From Thermoprotei archaeon (GTDB lineage Archaea > Thermoproteota > Thermoprotei > Thermofilales > B15-G2): a stretch of DNA of 6,048 nt. Below, piece by piece: positions 5,985 to 6,048 of this stretch; the stretch's first letter is position 1; each line of letters begins with the position of its first letter. The notes under the pieces are model-generated. The model did not search any database. It was given only the letters and a program-made list of their open reading frames with translations, and was not told the DNA's origin. A program made the translations under genes and the position numbers. The stretch is taken from the NCBI GenBank assembly GCA_003649445.1, contig QMRV01000116.1:1-6048 (forward strand), read 5' to 3'.

Positions 5985-6048
5985 TATTTTTTCTGTTTCT
6001 CTTCATGTCTTTTAACATACATATATGAACTTATTCCATACAGTCCAA
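5984..6048 (-). CDS. C-terminal end of an unidentified protein (last ~20 codons, cut by window edge)
   Basis: One minus-strand frame stays open from the window edge to a TAG at 5986-5984 and encodes GLYGISSYMYVKRHEEKQKK. A small apolar/aromatic stretch followed by a strongly basic and acidic tail is typical of the cytoplasmic end of a membrane protein, though 20 residues are too few to identify a family. If real, it lies upstream of the transporter operon on the same strand, separated by ~230-260 nt, and is probably transcribed separately. In AT-rich DNA an open frame this short can occur by chance, so the call is tentative. Confidence 0.4.
   Translation of the reverse strand, partial: GLYGISSYMYVKRHEEKQKK

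Noticed and set aside
6025..6048. Plus-strand ATG at 6025 opening MNLFHTVQ to the window edge
   Set aside because: Only eight codons are visible and no ribosome site precedes it. A leaderless gene using the TTTAAA at ~5978 is possible but cannot be judged. The minus-strand frame has more support.

Overview
The window looks like thermophilic archaeal DNA, most likely from a Thermoprotei/Desulfurococcales-type crenarchaeon. This is an inference from several signs. The DNA is AT-rich, with many ATA isoleucine and AGA/AGG arginine codons. There is a BRE/TATA-like promoter instead of -35/-10 boxes, and GGTGA-type Shine-Dalgarno sequences. A U-rich tract without a GC hairpin follows the first gene. 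The binding protein is held to the membrane by an N-terminal helix and a long Ser-Pro stalk, as is common in these archaea. Nothing in the window fixes the species.

Layout: everything supported lies on the minus strand and is read from right to left. Positions 5984-6048 hold the last ~21 codons of an unidentified upstream gene. The gap 5755-5983 holds the putative promoter of the transporter operon and two short inverted repeats. Then come, in transcription order: a family-5 solute-binding protein (dppA-like, 3526-5724), a 107-nt gap with a T-rich tract and an inverted repeat, two permeases (dppB-like 2417-3418; dppC-like 1242-2405), and two ATPases (dppD-like 253-1245; dppF-like 1-237, cut by the window edge). 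From dppB to dppF the genes are packed tightly (11-nt gap, 4-nt ATGA overlap, 15-nt gap), so they are almost certainly co-transcribed.

Together they form one complete peptide/opine/nickel-type (PepT) ABC importer. The anchored binding protein captures the ligand outside, DppB and DppC form the channel, and the DppD/DppF ATPases drive it from inside. The substrate is probably oligopeptides, but relatives in hyperthermophiles also import oligosaccharides, so it is not settled.

The most unusual feature is the order of sequence blocks in the binding protein. A block that resembles the normal C-terminal end of family-5 binding proteins sits at the N-terminus, directly after the Ser-Pro stalk and before the usual N-terminal start of the fold. 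The usual C-terminal block is absent from its normal place. This reads as a circularly permuted binding protein. The DppC permease also carries an extra extracellular loop that may face it.
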